Below, piece by piece: positions 5,608 to 5,907 of a DNA stretch of 5,907 bases. The notes beneath the pieces were generated by a model that saw only the letters and a program-made list of their open reading frames with translations, was not told the DNA's origin and made no database searches. The DNA is from an archaeon (GTDB taxonomy: Archaea; Asgardarchaeota; Heimdallarchaeia; Hodarchaeales; S146-22). Position 1 is the stretch's first letter, and the number at the start of each line of letters is the position of its first letter. The position numbers were made by a program, and so were the translations under genes. The stretch spans positions 1 to 5,907 of the forward strand of contig JAJRXH010000632.1 in the NCBI GenBank assembly GCA_024276395.1, given 5' to 3'.

Positions 5608-5883
5608 TCAATCTAAAACTTCTGTAATGAATACTGTTCCATTTTTCATCAATTTAGCCATGGCTCTCCTTATCACCATCTGTTTATTATGATGCACTGG
5701 TACTGGAAGAACAGACGGCTTTCCACAGCATGGAGTATGCTCTCCTTTCCAACAAACAAAGGAATCACCTACTATTTGCATCGGTTTCCCACAATGGGAA
5801 GGAATGGGCTCAACTAATTCACATTTCTGACATTTTAGCACTTCAATTTCGATCATTTCTGCATCTACTCCAACCGTACTCAT
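5608..5883 (-). CDS. Small Cys/His-rich zinc-ribbon-like protein of unknown function
   Basis: A soluble 91-residue product with candidate metal ligands Cys18 and Cys21 (CQKC), His30-Cys31, Cys44, Cys52-Cys53 and His64-His65. Three similar short blocks follow each other: PSHCGKPM (28-35), TPCCGKPS (50-57) and PVHHNKQM (62-69). They look like degenerate repeats of one metal-binding turn. The CGKPM motif recurs in small archaeal zinc-ribbon proteins of unassigned role. The ATG at 5883-5881 was chosen because GGAGGT lies nine bases before it; a TTG seven codons upstream would put the ribosome site inside the gene. The promoter is outside the window. Rubredoxin-like or desulfoferrodoxin-like metal binding is possible, but the spacing does not match either cleanly. 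Confidence 0.75.
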   Translation of the reverse strand: MSTVGVDAEMIEIEVLKCQKCELVEPIPSHCGKPMQIVGDSFVCWKGEHTPCCGKPSVLPVPVHHNKQMVIRRAMAKLMKNGTVFITEVLD

Positions 5884-5892
5884 CTTATTATT

Positions 5893-5898
5893 ACCTCC
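5893..5898 (-). promoter_or_regulatory. Shine-Dalgarno site deciding the start of the zinc-ribbon gene
   Basis: GGAGGT on the minus strand, nine bases before the ATG at 5883-5881, fixes the start at that ATG rather than the TTG at 5904-5902. Confidence 0.75.
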
Positions 5899-5907
5899 GA
5901 ACAAATG

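Overview
The window looks like an AT-rich archaeal chromosome segment. The evidence is an archaeosortase-type transpeptidase, a VapBC pair whose antitoxin is of the DUF217-like type common in archaea, Shine-Dalgarno-led genes with TTTAAAT/TATA-like promoter boxes, and T-tract ends to transcription units. A quinone-linked b-type cytochrome next to a secreted redox-type domain fits a respiring archaeon. An Asgard (Heimdall-like) source is possible, but the window alone does not prove it.

Layout, left to right. (1) 2-55: last 17 codons of a plus-strand gene ending in a hydrophobic helix and basic tail, followed by an archaeosortase (159-869), so enzyme and possible substrate may be neighbours. 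(2) 1072-1748: a vapBC toxin-antitoxin operon. The vapC reading frame is broken by a one-base shift near 1550, and it carries a perfect 19-bp tandem duplication near its 5' end. (3) 1780-2826, minus strand: an intact T4 Rnl2-type RNA ligase, convergent with vapBC. (4) 2827-3266: a 440-bp divergent control region. It holds mirror-image TTTAAAT boxes, each followed by the same 12-bp sequence near the predicted start of transcription, and a tandem pair of 10-bp palindromes that could also fold as an RNA hairpin. (5) 3267-5180: a two-gene operon with a secreted, membrane-anchored protein carrying a DOMON/CBM9-like beta domain and then a fused cytochrome b6/subunit-IV type diheme protein. (6) 5181-5607: gene-free convergent spacer with T-tracts for both strands. 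(7) 5608-5883, minus strand: a small Cys/His-rich zinc-ribbon-like protein.

How the parts may work together (inference). The 3267-5180 operon could be a small quinol-linked electron transfer module passing electrons to an extracellular heme domain, reminiscent of CbsA/SoxN of Sulfolobales but with no Rieske gene beside it. The RNA ligase could reseal RNAs nicked by a ribonuclease such as VapC, though here the toxin appears inactivated. The archaeosortase would process surface proteins with C-terminal sorting signals.
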